DNA of 64,000 nucleotides from Euptelea pleiosperma (taxonomy: Eukaryota; Streptophyta; Magnoliopsida; Ranunculales; Eupteleaceae). The position numbers and the translations under genes are program-made. Position 1 is the stretch's first letter, and each line of letters starts with the position of its first letter. The notes under the pieces were generated by a model. The model saw nothing but the letters and a program-made list of their open reading frames with translations. It had not been told where the DNA came from and searched no databases. Of this stretch, positions 63,556 through 64,000 are shown one piece after another. The stretch spans positions 10,703,501-10,767,500 of the forward strand of contig CM068552.1 of assembly GCA_035048495.1 (NCBI GenBank). Direction: 5' to 3'.

Positions 63556-64000
63556 TGCCTGCTAATGAAGACGGCCGGCCCAGGTTGGGTGAGAAGGATG
63601 GTGGGTTGGCAGCCCTTCCATTGTAGGACCAAGAGATGGTTAGTTCGGTGGTTAGCTGGTCCTGGTGAATGGATTCCTCCGGGAAATGGGTCCGAGTGCT
63701 CAGTGGATAGGGGAAGCTCTTCCTCGAACCACTCGAGGGGCAGCAGCTCCATCTATCTCACTACCCCCCATAATGGGGAGGGGGAATGGGGTGCATTCTT
63801 AGGCTGTTCACAGTTGTCCTTTAATGAACAACTTTAAACTCATACAAATACTGCTATGTATACTGGCTTAACCATCTGGTACTTCCAAAGGATCGTGTAA
63901 AGTTGCAAATGTTGTGGATGAAATCAGGGACCTTGTATAAAGAAGGTTATTTTGTATATGCATACTTAAAGGAGTGACAATGAAGATGGTGTGTATGGCA
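63556..64000. other. No gene recognised at the window edge
   Basis: A GC-richer patch (63565-63780) is open in one frame on each strand (plus to 63837, minus 63752-63549). It shows no domain I know and no splice-linked PRONE exon. It could be the inner end of an LTR or a host exon. Confidence 0.35.

Overview
The window is nuclear DNA from a flowering plant. The evidence is two intron-containing plant genes (a dolichol-phosphate mannose synthase DPM1 and the 3' part of a plant-specific RopGEF), a plant microRNA gene (MIR394), plant F-box/DUF295 genes, and a dense layer of plant transposon types: Copia, Gypsy, TRIM, LINE, SINE, hAT, Mutator, Harbinger/Tourist and Helitron. I cannot name the species. 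The long transposon-filled introns suggest a medium to large genome.

Layout. 1-3 kb: a Tourist-like MITE and repeat remnants. 3.2-9.6 kb: a complete eight-exon DPM1 on the minus strand, whose exons join in frame to a 241-residue protein; its introns hold a hAT MITE and a LINE RNase H relic. 9.8-11.6 kb: nested MITE remnants next to the DPM1 promoter. 11.9-16.8 kb: two head-to-tail Helitron-like arrays; a hAT element sits in the first, and a second hAT MITE sits in that one. 18.0-18.5 kb: an F-box relic. 19.7-21.4 kb: a broken Copia element (LTR, primer site, gag). 21.8-35.3 kb: a tandem segmental duplication carrying two intact F-box/DUF295 genes about 9 kb apart, with a 5'-truncated LINE in one copy and different MITEs in each. 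36-42 kb: foldback, SINE, Mutator-type and hAT MITEs, and a run of three diverged tandem repeats. 46.1-46.8 kb: MIR394. 50-52 kb: MITE, LINE and minisatellite pieces. 53.3-54.2 kb: the last two coding exons of a RopGEF on the minus strand. Upstream of them, in what is probably a very long intron, come two complete miniature LTR retrotransposons (TRIMs), a Harbinger transposase relic, and a decayed Gypsy element carrying several nested insertions.

The host genes have unrelated jobs: ER mannose donor synthesis (DPM1), protein turnover through SCF-type ligases (F-box), microRNA control of a known F-box target elsewhere in the genome (MIR394), and ROP GTPase activation at the plasma membrane (RopGEF). 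The clearest structure in the window is the insertion history. Many elements keep exact target-site duplications (8 bp for hAT, 9 bp for Mutator, 5 bp for LTR/TRIM, 17 bp imperfect for the SINE). Duplicated sequence inside the window supplies uninterrupted sites for three of the insertions, so several nesting events can be ordered from sequence alone.
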